In this document: one piece after another, positions 22,740 through 35,405 of the stretch
Numbering within the stretch: position 1 is the stretch's first letter
Layout of the letters: each line of letters opens with the position of its first letter
Assembly (NCBI GenBank): GCA_015657535.1
Contig: JADHZB010001795.1
Span: forward strand, 1 to 55,366
Reading direction: 5' to 3'
Source: Nephromyces sp. MM_2019
Lineage: Eukaryota; Apicomplexa; Aconoidasida; Nephromycida
Length of the DNA: 55,366 bases
Made by a program: the position numbers and the translations under genes
Notes under the pieces: model-generated
The model's database searches: none
What the model was told of the DNA's origin: nothing
What the model saw: the letters and a program-made list of their open reading frames with translations, nothing else

Positions 22740-25700
22740 CTAAGCCCCTATTCCTCGCGTCTTTGCCCCCCTGCCACTATGCAGCCCCAGCCCATACTGC
22801 CTAGCTAAGCTGCAAATCTTCTCGAGTATAGGGTCAGAAAATGTCCCTCTCAAGTCCTGATTCTTGAGTAGATCGTATAGCTTGTTTGTCACACTTGAGG
22901 GAGTTCGGTTTAGCTGAGGCCCGAAATATGAAACATCCAATCCCCCTCTAGTTTCAAGCATTGTACATAGTCGATTGAGCTCGTCTTGACTCCAACAGCG
23001 GTATCCTGAGTGAAGAAGAGGGAGGAATTTGAGTATCTTCAAGGAGAAAACAGCGGAAAAACAGAATAATCTCAAGAAAATGACAATTTTTTCCGATTAT
23101 TAGGGTTTATAGATTTTTTTTTGATGTTTTTCACGTTTTTCTTCTTCAAAAAACTGGTATCTGGATGGATTTGGTGGTTTATTTTGATTTGAAAATAGTT
23201 TTCTTCAGGAACTAGGTTGGAAGCTTTTGATTTTTGTTTTTTGAGTAATTCAAGACCAGTGTATGGTACGAATGACTTCAGAAGAAGCTGTAGAAGATGA
23301 GGGGTTTTTTGAAGACGTGATGCTATTTGAAGTGAGATGAGAAATTGAGAAAAAAAACACCAGAAAATTCTTCAATGAAAATGATTTCTTCATGTCTGAA
23401 GTTTGTTAGAAACTACCTTCAAATAGGATGGAGATTGGCGGATTTTTGATGTTTTGGAGCCACATACCAGAATATGAAACGGTGATCTTAAAAGAAACAG
23501 TAAATTAAGCCAGTTTGAGAAAGGCTTCCCAAATGTTGTACAATTGAAAATGCAGGAAAAAGATAAAAAAATGAGGAAAATCGGGAAATTTGAGGTATCT
23601 ATGGCTTTTATGAAGTCAGCCTCAAATTTCATCTGTTTTCGTCTATTGGGTGATGATGAAGTGGGATGTGTGTGTGTCTTTGATATTGAATTCCTGGTGT
23701 TGATGCAGTGAGATGTGTGTGTGTCTTTGATATTGAATTCCTGGTGTTGATGCAGTGAGATGTGTGTGTCTTTGATGTTGAATTACCCCTACAAAGAAAG
23801 CCGTTCTCAAAGGTAGCATGCTTTTTACCTCTATCTTCCGACCTGCGCGATAAAAGCAGCGACTTTATGCACCTATTGCCCCAAACTCCACCATAGACTT
23901 TCTGCTCGGCAGCAGCTTCTGAGGCTTTCTTTCGACGTTTTGATGCTGAGAGAAACACAGAAAAAAAAGGGCTAATGCGGTCAGGTAAACTTGCCTCTGC
24001 TAAATGATAAATGAGAAGTCGATTATGAATGTTATTCTCTGTTTATAGGATATCACCAACATAGATAAAATGGCAAAAAACGCAAAGCAAATAGAGTGAA
24101 AAACCTCATTAAAGTGACGTTATTATCGAAGAAACAATTTATATAAAATGAGAGGAATTTGGTTGTCTTTTTCCAGCAAAAGCACACACAAATTAGGCCC
24201 AAAATTCTGATTTTTCCTTGAAAATCGTCTCTAAGAAGAAGCAGCAAAAAGCTTCTTTTTAAAAGGTGTTTGGGATTGCTCTTTTCGTCTAGCTGTCTCA
24301 AACATTTGAGAAAAAGTGAAAAATTCAAAAAACAATTTTCTTCTTCTTCTTCTTCTTCTTCTTCTTCTTCTTCTCTTTTTTCGATTAAAATGCATGTATC
24401 GTGATGAGATAGATGTAGTGTCTGAATGCTTTGATATAAAAAGCAAAAAAATCTTCATTTTCCCCTTCTTTTTCCCGTGAAACTCGTCTTCCCATTGGAT
24501 CTCTCAAACTGCTACTCACCTTCACTCCCACAATGCTCTACCTTGAATTTTTGAGAGACTCTCCTTCCTCTTTTTGTGTAGGTAGTTGAAGCTTCGTCTT
24601 CAGAAAATTTCTGGTAGCACTGATCAGGAGGTGATGATGATTTGGTGCCAAGATGAGCTGAAATTTTTCTGCTGTGGCTGAAGTGATGACGAGTTTTCTT
24701 GAAGACGCCAGGATCATCACTGGAAGATTCTGCTGCATTCTTGAGGCCTGCTGAGTATCCGTTTCCTTTGCGAAATTTTCTTTGCAATGAAGATGGAAAC
24801 GAAAGGTCTTCACTTGCCGAAGTGGATTGAACGTCTCTATTACCCGATTGACTTTCAGGCTCTACCGAGAGAGAATTGAAGTTTTTTCGTGAAAAAGAAG
24901 AGTGATTAGGACAAAATACCAGTAGCTTGCCACTATAAATGACAAAAATAGGAAAAAACGACGAAAATTTGCTCTGGTATAAAGTGGTTTTTAGCGATAA
25001 CTTTCAGATAAAAAGGGAGAAAGATGAGGATAAGATATACACAACAAAATCAGCAAAGAAGCAGACGATTGAAGAATTGCACACAACTTTTTTCTTGAGA
25101 GATTTACAAGCGAAACTCAAGGTAGCTGCGAACTTCTTTTAGAGTAAAAAGTTGTTGCATTGAAGTGAAATTGCTGATTGTGAGTATTTTAGGGCTTATG
25201 AGCACACAAAATTTGTTGTAGCTACTCCCTTAAGCCTAAAATTGACGTTGCTTTGGGAGATGTCTTTGATGCACATTTGCAGCCAAAAACGTTTAATGAG
25301 AAACGCACTTACTGAAGAATTAAGTCGCTGAAACAGAGAGAATCAAAAGAATTGAGAAAGATAAAGGAGAACTGCAAGATGTGTGTGAAGAGGTAATTTG
25401 CAGCTACTTACACGCTTTATATATGATGAGCAAATGTCCATGCGCGTCTTGGTCTATGCTAGCGAAGCGCACACACGCTTCTTTATGTTAGCAATGCTCT
25501 ACCTCTCGCTATGCTAGCAACACTCTGCCTCCTCTTGCTATGCTAGAAAAACTCTACCTCCTCTTGCTACCTATTCTACACGCGCTTCTTTCTCTACATT
25601 ACTAAACCATGTGCATATTATCTTGCATGCAGTAACCAACACACACACTCAAAATGCATAGCACATCTCCAAACACTTTGCTGAATTACCCGTTATGCCT

Positions 25701-27207
25701 CCTATATCAAAATCTAAAAGGCTTTCATTTGCAGGAGAAGAAGGCGAAATCTGTCGAGAATATCTTCTAGAGTACAGCCAACTAGCGTGTGTGTCTGCAG
25801 AAGATAATCCCCTCATCATACTGTGACCTGCAGCTAACTGGGAGTTATGTTCGCCAGTGGGACTTGGAATCCCTAGGCTATCAGAGTAGTACATTGCCCT
25901 TCCAAAGAGCTTTTTTTTGGTGCTTGGATACGAGCCGCTCGAATCTAAAAGTCAAGGAAGCATTGAATAGGCAAGAAAGCGATGCACAAAAAACTAGTTT
26001 ACTAGTTCAAAGCTAGTCTCGTCATTTGGTGAATTTGCAGTGTATATACACCTCAAAAAAATCTCTGCACTAGGTTTTTGTGGGGCTTAAAGATTGCGAT
26101 TTTTATGTAAGAAATAAGGGAAAATGTATACAAAGAAAACAGAAAAAATTCAAATAAAAACATGAGGATGAGGTAGTGATGAGGTAAGAAAGGCTTTATA
26201 CTACAACAAAAGGAAAAACTTCCTTTTCTCATTGAAATTTACTCGAAAAAACCGAAAATACCCCAAAAGAGCACTTTTAGATGCGGAAGTTTTTGAATAA
26301 ATGGCATAGTTTAGACTAAATACACATACTTTAAAGTATCGCTAAGATAACTAGGGATGACAAGGGGGAAAGGTGCTTAGTATAAAAATTTCTATATTTC
26401 ACACACACATTAGAGAGTATTACGAGTGAAGGCTCTAGTAAGACTGTAGGTAAACTGCAAAGTTAAAAAACCCGTCATTTTTTACGTGTAGTGGTTTTCT
26501 ATAGCTCAAAAACGCTGCACACACATTAGCTTAATGCTGAAGAAAATCGCTAAATTTATAGTTTAAGTAGATTTCTAGCCTAGTTTTATTTGAAGTGACA
26601 TAGATGTTTGCTAGTTTATATTGTGGAGCGTAGCTATAGTGCACACGAGGATAAATGGGCATGTGGATATGTTTAGCGATAGGCACGTGGAAATGTGTGT
26701 GTTGTTGTTTGTGTGTTTGTGTGTTTGTGTGTGTGTGTACGTGTGTCTGTCGGTATGTGTGTGCCCATGTGTGTGTGCCTGCCTGGCTGTCTAGCTGCTT
26801 GTAATCCTGCACCCACTCATTGCTCTATGCAAATATTTGCCACAATAAAAAGAGAAAAACCTGCTTTTTCACATAATAGCACTTTCTTTATGTTTTAACA
26901 ACCTCTCTCTTTCTTACAATCTCGTTTCTTCATTCCCCTCTACTCTACCCTACGGAAGGATTAGTACGCTTCCTGCTCGTTGCAGTGAGCTTCATGAAAA
27001 AACTCACACTTTAGCACTCTAAATCCTCCTATGGAAATCACACACACACTTACAGCAGACACAAAAAGTATTGAATGCTTTACCTGCTGTAGGAATAGGC
27101 GAAGGCCCTTTAGAGTTGGACTGGGTGTCAGTGCAGCAACCAACAACATAGTCGATGAGCTCAGGCATGCAGCAATCGTAGTTGGTATACACACAGCTAG
27201 ATGCCAT
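22740..27207 (-). CDS. Myb/SANT-like domain protein, five exons
   Basis: Exons: 27207-27084 (ATG), 25944-25690, 24861-24520, 23945-23829 and 23005-22740 (TAG stop), giving 367 residues. Every one of the four introns is phase 1, and every junction is GT..AG with a good pyrimidine tract. That agreement is strong support for the model. The C-terminal exon (from about residue 280) encodes a tryptophan-containing three-helix pattern typical of Myb/SANT DNA-binding domains: GYRCWSQDELNRLCTMLET, then FGPQLNRTPSSVTNKLYDLL. Upstream lie a basic stretch (SKRRKKAS, and TKRGRRVSQKFK) that could be a nuclear localisation signal and a Ser-rich, probably disordered region. The N-terminus MASSCVYTNYDCCMPELIDY is not recognised. 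Role in transcription or chromatin is an inference from the domain. Large introns (574-1139 bases) carry private repeats. Confidence 0.72.
23660..23786. repeat. 47-bp tandem repeat in a Myb-gene intron
   Basis: Units start at 23660, 23707 and 23754, nearly identical (one or two changes); the third is truncated. Core: TCTTTGATATTGAATTCCTG. It lies in the intron between exons 4 and 5 (antisense to the gene as written). Confidence 0.85.
24339..24374. repeat. (TTC)n microsatellite
   Basis: Twelve uninterrupted TTC units on the plus strand (GAA on the sense strand of the surrounding gene), in the third intron of the Myb-like gene. Confidence 0.9.
26040..26051. repeat. Palindrome element, GTGTA-TA-TACAC
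   Basis: Five-base arms around TA, in the first intron of the Myb-like gene, about 95 bases before the acceptor of exon 2. Confidence 0.7.
26690..26790. repeat. TG-rich block in the Myb-gene intron
   Basis: Imperfect GTGTGTTT and GTGTGCC units on the plus strand, hence CA-rich on the sense strand of the gene. This is the opposite polarity to the MTG1 introns. Confidence 0.7.
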
Positions 27208-27518
27208 TCTTTCCCTGCCTGCAATACAATTTTCCAGTATTTCAAGTCAAAAAACTCGGCCTTTATATTGATTTTGCTTACTCAGAGAAGCTTGCTTTGG
27301 CTTATGAGAAGTTTGAAGGAGAAAAAGGAAAAAAAACAGCTTTTTACTCGAAAGTATGAAGAATTCTGTTTGTCGAAGGCAAAATTCTGCACCTTCTAGT
27401 AAGTTTAAAGAAGCCTTCTATTTCAACCCAACTTTCTGCACGTTCTACAGCATAAAAGCAGCAATCACAAAGCAATGCACACTAACTACTTCACCCTCTA
27501 GAAGCATCCCAAAAACCC

Positions 27519-29784
27519 TCATTTTTTTCGCTTTATCGAACCTTTGTACGATTCATACGCAACCTCAGATTCCTCTTTGCTTCGCCCAATATGCTTTTCT
27601 CCTAGCCTCATTGGACACTGGTTCTCGCTCTCATATGTATCAGTGCCTCCAACTGCGTACGTGCAGCCATATAAATCTCCCTCTTCTCTCAAGGAGAGTT
27701 TGCATTCCATCTCCTTTTTGCACACAGCCTCATCGTCTGAATCCCAACAAGCTCCATGGCATCTTTTATATTCCTGCTTCTTGGCTTTTTCCATCTCAAA
27801 TTTTCCGATATTACAATATCTGCATTCTTTACTTGCACCTTCCTCCACCCTCTTTGCTTCTTTATAGCCCCAACATTCCAATATGTTATTGCTCTCCATC
27901 TCAATCTGGTGCTCAGCATCCTCAGCTTCCACATTGAATACAAAATTAGTATTTTTACTATCATCACTCATGAAATCGATCTGAGTAGCATTAGCGTCAA
28001 GCCTTAACACACAGCTGCCTCCTTCCCTATTTTCCCATGCTCTTTCCTTCTTTTCATTGACAAAAAAATCATAGGTAGAGGCCATATTTCCTAGCATCAG
28101 CTCCTCTGCTTGCTCCCAGCAAGAATTTCTTTGGGCTAAACCCTTGGAACGCTTCAGATAACCCAGTTGATTGGCCATTGGTTTCAACACGCTCCATAGC
28201 AAGTTAAAAGTTGACGTTAACTGCGTGATTTGCCTGCTTATGCAGCCTAAACGATAATCTTCCAGCTGCTCGTATAGCTCCTTACGAGACGACTCATCCA
28301 ACAAGTTAATCCGTGTCGCATTCAAAAGAAAGCTCTCCGAGGTTAAAGCGTAATCTACTCCTTTTTTTTCAGAAGAATTCCCTGCTCCACCGTTCAGAAA
28401 GCTGCTGAAGATGAGAAGATACGGAAAAATTTCACATTCGCTCTTGCTGTTCAACACACAGGAGGCGTGCCAATGAAAACCTTCATCAGGGGTGCATGAC
28501 GCCCAAGGAGAGGATTTTGCTTCTTTTAAAGCGATTAATAGCGAGAATATTTCACTTTGTAGTCGATGATCATGCGATTTGAAGGCAGGAATTATTCTGG
28601 CAGATGAAGATGCCCCTTTTGGCTGGAGGGTATCGCTTGGATCCAGCTGAAAAGAAGACGGAGTGAGCTAAAGGTGAGCTTCTTGAGGAGGATTGAAGTT
28701 ATGTTTTTTGTCGCTTTTATAGAATACATATCGTGTGTGTGCTCTGGAGCCTAAATTGCCTAGAGCTTCAGAGTTGTATTCGTGGATGATTTTTTTAGGC
28801 CCTTCTAAAGAGCTATAAAGCAAAAGAAATGTGTGTGTTTACTTTTATTTTTCAGGAACAAATCTTTAAAAGTTTTAGCTAATGCCGACTAATGAAGATG
28901 TGCTACGAGGAGATAACTTTTGCAATTTTTTTATCAAAAAGTGCAAGCAATGCCATGGTAAAGTTTCTTCAATGATGAAAAAGGGCTTTGAATATATATC
29001 TAGTGCTACACACGAGATTTTAGGTCAACTTTGCCTAAAGTCAGTTAAATGCTATTCTGCGTGAAATTTAATGAAATTCAAAGGTTTTTTGGGAATAAAA
29101 AGCCTTTTATTGCCGCAAAAAATAGATTTAAAATGCCTAATTTACCCAGAATACCTCTAAACAAGGGGGTTTATGCGAAAGAGAAAGCTTTATTATAAGA
29201 AATACTATATTTTTTCGAGATAAATGGCTTCTTTCTTTAGATATAGCATGCAAAAATTTGTGCATTTAGGTGCATTCTTCAAGTACCTTCTTATAAATGT
29301 GCTACTTTCTGTGTGTGAAAAATTGAAAAAAATCGCAGTTTCTTGCTCCCATATGTTTTTTTATCTCAATAAGCACTTTTTTTTTGTATTAGAAACCGAA
29401 GCTTTCTAGCTTATTATATGGCAAGCTTGTCTACTCTCCTTTTTATATTTAAGATTGATTTTTACTGGCTTTAAAAGGCTTTTTTTGAGCTTAATATTGT
29501 CGGATTCTAACTCCTCTCGCAGCGGCAATAATAATAGTCACTGATAAAAGAAGTTTATCCTTCATGAAAAGCTTTTTTCTTACCTGCATAACAGCTTTTT
29601 CAGATTCGCAGCTGTGTGTTGCCTCCATAGCGTTCTCTCTAACTTCTAGAGACGGCAATGTGTGCTCTTCTATGCCATAATTACTTTGTATGCTAATCTC
29701 TTTAGAAGAAATATCCGCTTGCGTGTGTGCAGAAGGTGTAGAACAAGTTGAGATAATCGTATCAGTATTGCCAAAGGATTCCAT
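27519..29784 (-). CDS. Unknown cysteine-rich protein, two exons
   Basis: Exon 1 29784-29584 (ATG; an in-frame ATG also at 29811) and exon 2 28646-27519 (TAA) are joined by an intron with ends CAG/GTAAGA and TTTTCAG, phase 0. Exon 2 is open for 375 codons, by far the longest clean frame in the window, so coding is near certain. The 442-residue product begins with a Ser/Thr/Glu-rich segment and continues with a helical middle (about residues 150-250; DESSRKELYEQLEDYRLG, then QITQLTSTFNLLWSVLK). Its acidic C-terminal third has many cysteines, including ECRYC, KRCHGAC and CKKEMEC, spaced as they would be in a metal-binding region. I cannot match it to a known zinc-finger class. No transmembrane segment is evident. 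Confidence 0.72.
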
Positions 29785-30282
29785 TTTATGAGAAATCAAT
29801 GAATTAATCAATGCTTATTCAGAGGCTGAAGAAAAAATAGTACACAAAGCGATATGGGCACACAAAAACAATTACTGTCGAAAAAAAAGGCATGGTAAGA
29901 GCACACATTAGAGGCAGAATATAAAAAAGTAATGGACTTTCGTGAAGCTAGAGTCTAGGTGATAAGGCAAGACAGGGACCTAGCCTTTTAGAAAAAAAAA
30001 CGCACCAAATGGTGTTGGAGCAGCCATCACTGAGAATAAGCAAGAAACAGCCATGAGCACACGAAAAGATGGAAAAAAACTTAGTCTCCTGGCTTTTTTA
30101 GTGACTGCTTCTTCCTTTATGCGAGAGTATAGCACCTGCTGCTACAGAGTAGCTTTTTTTCATTAAAATCTAGATTGTAAGAATATTGATACAACATGCT
30201 AAACTAGTAATGGCTGCAATTCTAATTGCCTCTCTCTGTACAGAAAACAGCAAATTTGAATTCCACAGTGATAAAAGAGGGT

Positions 30283-30490
30283 GTGTGTGACTGCTTTAGA
30301 TGTTAAGAACTATAATCTAGTGTGTGTGGCGGCTATGCAGGTTAATATAGCATGTGTTACTGCTATACAGGTTAATATAGTATGTGTTACTGCTATACAG
30401 GTTATCATAGTGTGTGTGATTGCCATACAGGCTAATATAGTGTGTGCGACTACTGCACCAGTTAAGAACTACAATATAGTGTGTGTGACT
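30283..30490 (+). repeat. 30-bp minisatellite, five to six units
   Basis: Unit GTTAATATAGTATGTGTTAC plus TGCTATACAG, with about four good copies and degenerate ends. Because the unit is 10 codons, one frame stays open for 80 codons with a repeated VNIVCVTAIQ pattern. I treat it as non-coding. Confidence 0.8.
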
Positions 30491-30499
30491 GGGAAGGAT

Positions 30500-33400
30500 T
30501 TATCAAGCATTCATATTATATAAAAACTCGTCTATTCTATCAATTTCATTCCAATGAATTTCGAATGAAAAACTGCTTAATCTAAAGACTAGCTAGCGTG
30601 GTGTCGTTTAAGCTGCTCATATATTCACTAGCCAAACAGCTAAGCAAGGCTCCAAAAGAGAGCAGCTGTAGCGTATCATAGTTCCTAGCTGTTATCCTTG
30701 TAAACAAGCCTTTCATGCATCTTTTTCAAAGACATAAAATCGTTCTAAAAAGCCTGGAAAACTTCAAATATATACTCAAATCTTTGTGTTTCATCGCAAG
30801 AAAGACAAGAGTAGCTAATCACTTACTTAACACACATAAATCCGTGGCTAAAAGGAGTAGATATAATCAATTTTCATGGTTAGAACAACTAAAGATCATC
30901 CTTAAAAAGCGAAAAAACTGGAAATTTTGATTTGAATGAGGGAAATTTCAGTCTCTGCTGGTAATAAAACTGAAATTCAGGCTCATGGCGGATTTTTCAG
31001 TGAAAATTCAGTTTCCTATAGAAGTTTTAGAGTTAGCTGTTACTTATTCCTATCATGGCATACATCCTGCAGAAAAATTTCATGGGCATAAAGATAATGT
31101 GCTATAATTGAAATGCTAGAAAAATCAAGAATGTACTAGGGAGCAACCAAAAGTGAAAAAGCATTAGCTGATTTTGCTTTTAGGGTATGATAAAAGAGAG
31201 GAGAAACTGAGTTAAGACAAGGTGATTTTGAATGAAGAAAAAAAGCGATTTGAAACAAAGAAAAAAAGCTCCATTAAAAAAACTGTTCAATTGCAATATG
31301 TAACACCCTCTTCCTCAGTTTAAGCCACTTATTATTATTTTACAGCAACCCATTCACTTCACAAATAATTTTCTTGCAAAATTTTTCAGGAATCAAAATT
31401 TCACAAGAAAAAAGTTTCTACAGTTTGCAAACTAAGAATACATCTTCCCAAAAAAGGACCCATAGGATTCACAGAACTCAACTACCAGTTGGAAACAAAA
31501 GATTACTGGGCTAAATTTTCGCGATGAACACGCATACAGATGTATTTTTGAATAGAGAAAATAATTGAACAAAAACCTTTCTGCTCCTTTATGGCACTTA
31601 TCTGCTTAATTAACCATAAAAGAAAAAAATTTTTAAGAACAAAGTAAAATTCGCCTGCTTTTAGGTGCTAGAGTGAGGAGGAAAATTCACAACTGCATCA
31701 CTATTCGCAGCGAAAATCAAGATATAATTTTAAATCTGCTTTTTCTCTAAAAGAGAGGAATATATGCTTGAAATTGACAATTTCATTTGCCAAGATAATA
31801 TGCCTCAAAATGCAATTTCTCACTTTAAATTACATTTTCAAAGTGTTTACTTCAAGCTAACAGAATAGCTAATTTTATAAGTGATTTATCCCCAAGAACG
31901 CTTCTAGTTAAAGCAGAAAAATTCTTTAGTAAAAGTGACATTTTTTATTAATTCTTCCCTTTTCGGTTTTCTATATCACCTGTAATGCATACATTAGCAG
32001 AAGAAAAGGTGAACAAATCCCGCCCTCAAATTGAAGGTTTTTTAGCCTCCGAAGCGTAAACAAAAAAAGATCTTTTTCTAAATTTTAGAGTAACTTTAAT
32101 ATAAGAAAATGTGAGTTTTTGCTAGTGGATATACATTTTGAACTTGCCAAAACTCTTACGCCGCAGAAGATTATTTTGAGTTTTCTCATTTTTTTGGTGA
32201 AAAGCCATAATTCTATCAGTTTCTTTACCATTTTATACGAAATGTACGCATAAAATCAGCTTTTTGCAGTCATATATATATTGTGAGAATTCGGATAATA
32301 CTGGGAGAAGTATTTTTTTCTACTTTTTTGAAAGCGCGCGGGAAAGTGTCAAAAAATACACACAAAAACGGAATTTTTTATCCATCACTTCAAAAGCCTT
32401 GTTTACTTGGGTAAAAATCAACATCTTTCATGTATAAAAAAGCGTAAAAGATGCTTTTTTAAAGAAAAATGGGCTGCTAGGCTCAGCTTGTTAGTATACC
32501 ATATGTATATAAGCTCCTGCCTGACTATAGACTAACGCTTTTGAAGTATAAAAAAAAATCATACAAAATATTTGCGCCGCGTATCACAAAAGATTGAAGG
32601 AAATTAAAATTTTCTGAATTACTCAAACTAGCCAATCACTCAGCGTATAAGGTGTATGTACACCCATACTCACAAAGCCGAAGGAATAAAATTTTCCGCA
32701 AAAAAAATCAGCAACAAACTAAAAATCTAAATTGCTATTTTTAATGTCATTTAATCTTACTATACCATCTTTCAGACTTTTATTTCCGCATAAAAGCAGC
32801 GGCAATTTCGCAGCAATCAAACTTTGTCAGATTGCCTTTTTTTTACCTGTTACATGAGCGACTTTGAGTTTTTTTTTGCGTGTTTTGAGCGCATTATTTC
32901 TAATTTTATATTTTTATTTGAATATACGCTATGGCCTCCGCATGTGGGACTTTTCAAAAGTCAATTTTTTATGCAATCAGTATCGCCGAGTTCGGTGCTG
33001 TGCGTGTGAATGGAGTTTTTTTCTTCAAATTCATCTCAATTTGCTTTTTTTGCTTGCTTCTTATATCTTTTTGGCGCGTGATCTTCTAATTCATCCTCGC
33101 ATTCGTTTAATGCTTCATAAATTCTCTTTTTTGCTGCGCTTTTTTATTTTTCCCTACTTTTTTGATACCGTTTTTCGGCATATGTCAGTATCTCTTGGTT
33201 TGTATTACTTTTCTCAACTCTTGAAAGTTGTAATTTCTGCTTAAAAATTTGATAATATAAAACTTTATCGGCAAAGCATACCAATGTATCACTAGCAACG
33301 GGAACAGAGATTGAGTTAACTCTTTGCGCATAACACCATATGTAGCAATGCTTTCATGCGAATTTTTTTGAGGAGTACCCGCTGATTTTTTCCGGCAGGC

Positions 33401-34400
33401 AAACTGGGGCTCTTTCAATTTTCCATTTATTTAATTCGTAGACCGCTTCTCTTACTTTGCTTCCGAAAAAGACTCCATTTTATATGCCTATAAAAAATAA
33501 TTAGCGCTTCATAAAAGTTACCTCTAGCTGTGGATACACCGCTGCATATGGAATAAGAGTTTTTTGCTCGTTTTTTTGCATTACCAGATTTATCAACTCT
33601 TTCACTAGCTTCCAATTATTTGCTAGTCATGAGCGGAAGAGCTCACTTCTGTATCTAGTAGTGTATATTTACCTTGCTATACCCCCATCTGCATACAAAT
33701 TTCACGAATTTTACGTAATTTTTGGGTGAAAAAATTAAGTCTTTTTTCAAAATGATAGCTGAAACTACTTCCTTATGATTTCCAGAAAAAAGACCAAATC
33801 ACTCTTCCTCGCTCAAATCATGCTTTTAAGGTCTTAGAGCTCTACAAAATGCTGAAAATTGGGCAGCTGGTTTTCGCAATCTAAATTTTGACGACGCAAA
33901 CGCACGCAGATCCTCTTGAGATACCTCAAATTTTAGGAGGCATGAGCGTTTGATGCGTATGTACCTTTTGAGATCAGCACTGTCTATGGTGATTTTTGCT
34001 GTGTGTGCATGAGACAGTCAGATAATCTCTCATTCTTTTAGCATTCTTTCGCCGGTGAGCAATGACACGACTGCCTCTCGTGAGGTTTTTTCAGTACTAA
34101 TTTCGACGGTTGGAGGTTTCTATTCAAAATACTGAAATTTTGAGAAAAATGCAAATCCTGATGAATCGGGGTGAAATTAAGCCATTTTAGAGTATGCTGT
34201 AGAAAGTAATTCGAGGCTATATGAGCAGGTTATATGATTGCATTTTAAGATCAAAATAGTTTGCGCCTTCGCTGCTGTACGCAATTACTCTTTCATTCTT
34301 CTTCTCTAAAATCAAGTTATTTAACGTTGCTACAAGCAAAAATCCCCCGGATTTTTCCCTCGGTTATTCTCGTATGAGACCTACCATCCATTCCTTTTTA
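30500..34400. other. AT-rich, gene-poor stretch
   Basis: This stretch lacks the TG/CA blocks seen everywhere else and is visibly richer in A and T. The longest frame (32864-33244 plus, 126 codons, no ATG at its start, hydrophobic Phe/Leu-rich) overlaps equally protein-like minus-strand pieces, so none can be trusted. A few minus-strand pieces between 33630 and 32830 look like diverged coding sequence broken by stops; a decayed element is possible. Confidence 0.45.
32651..32664. repeat. Palindrome element, GGTGTA-TG-TACACC
   Basis: Six-base arms around TG; the only clear copy in the AT-rich stretch. Confidence 0.8.
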
Positions 34401-34633
34401 TCGTACCATTTTGAAGCATAATTTATGTCTAGTCTTCTCCAAGATGGAAGAATTCAGAAGCCAGTTTGGGAAGGGAAAAAATTCGCTATATTTGGTCATA
34501 GACTCTTCCAAGATATTCGGTTTCTCAATCACCAAAATAAATTTTTTTGTTTGTATATTCTTTCACTCGATTTCCCATGCATGCACCTCCCACTGTGCGC
34601 TTGCATTTAGAGTAGCTTTCTCAAATCTTCACC

Positions 34634-34918
34634 ATGGCAATCCCATCAACCGTGTCAGAAAGCGAGCAAAGAAACTTGGTAAAAACACCGCAGCCGTCTT
34701 CGCAAAGATTTTTTTTGGGGGGCGAGATGCCACTTATTTACTGTAAGCGGTGGTATTTAAATGCACTAGGAATTGGTCGAGATAAAAATTACAAAACTTT
34801 GCCGTGGATTGCAAAAGGACAGTACACAACACGAAGTTTTCAAAGCAGAGCTTCGGTGTTTTTTCGATTCGGAGAAGCTTTTTTGCTATTTTGCTGCGGG
34901 GTGTGGGGGTCTGGCTGA
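34634..34918 (+). CDS. Candidate small protein or first exon
   Basis: ATG in a favourable context (CACCATGGC) opens 94 codons: MAIPSTVSESEQRNLVKTPQ, then a part reading GEMPLIYCKRWYLNALGIG. A donor (TTTACT/GTAAGC) at 34743 could end a first exon after MPLIY. The CKRWYLNAL part faintly recalls DUSP domains of ubiquitin proteases but this is not convincing. Antisense frames are also open. Confidence 0.25.
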   Translation: MAIPSTVSESEQRNLVKTPQPSSQRFFLGGEMPLIYCKRWYLNALGIGRDKNYKTLPWIAKGQYTTRSFQSRASVFFRFGEAFLLFCCGVWGSG

Positions 34919-35405
34919 CGTTTGAAGTAGTTTCTGCAGGCAGTTGTGGATTTCTTTCCAAAAAAACCGATAGATTCATTCAACATTGGCTCTATTGTTC
35001 AGTACTCATCCGGCTGAAAATTTTTAGATTTGAAGACGACCCAATTAAATTTTTGGTTGCTGTTACATTCCCGCCTACACAAGTGGGTTAATATGCCAGC
35101 GCACTCCAATAAAACAAAAAAAAGATGAAAACAAATTTTTAATTCCTCAGGTATGATCAACAAGGCTGTCCAGGTAGTGATACAAAAATCCTACGAGCAT
35201 ACACCACCCATCTAGTACAATGCGCTGAAGGGTAATAAAATGAGCAACAAACTGCGTACCAACAAAAAGAGGTATTTGCGCAAGTTTTTTTTCACAGCAA
35301 AAAAAAGAGGAGGCTTGATCATATAGGGACTAAAACAGCTTGTAAGCAGTAAAAAGGTATTATCCTTTCAATGTACAAACACAGTTGATTTTTAAACGAG
35401 AGCGA

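Noticed and set aside
32824..33244. A hydrophobic 126-codon frame that could be a membrane protein
   Set aside because: No ATG start, AT-rich sequence, and the opposite strand looks equally coding, so composition is a sufficient explanation.
32830..33630. Reassignment of TGA to a sense codon, or an organellar insert
   Set aside because: TGA is a plausible true stop in CKS1, and the broken frame also contains TAA stops; my eye for protein-like text is unreliable in AT-rich DNA.
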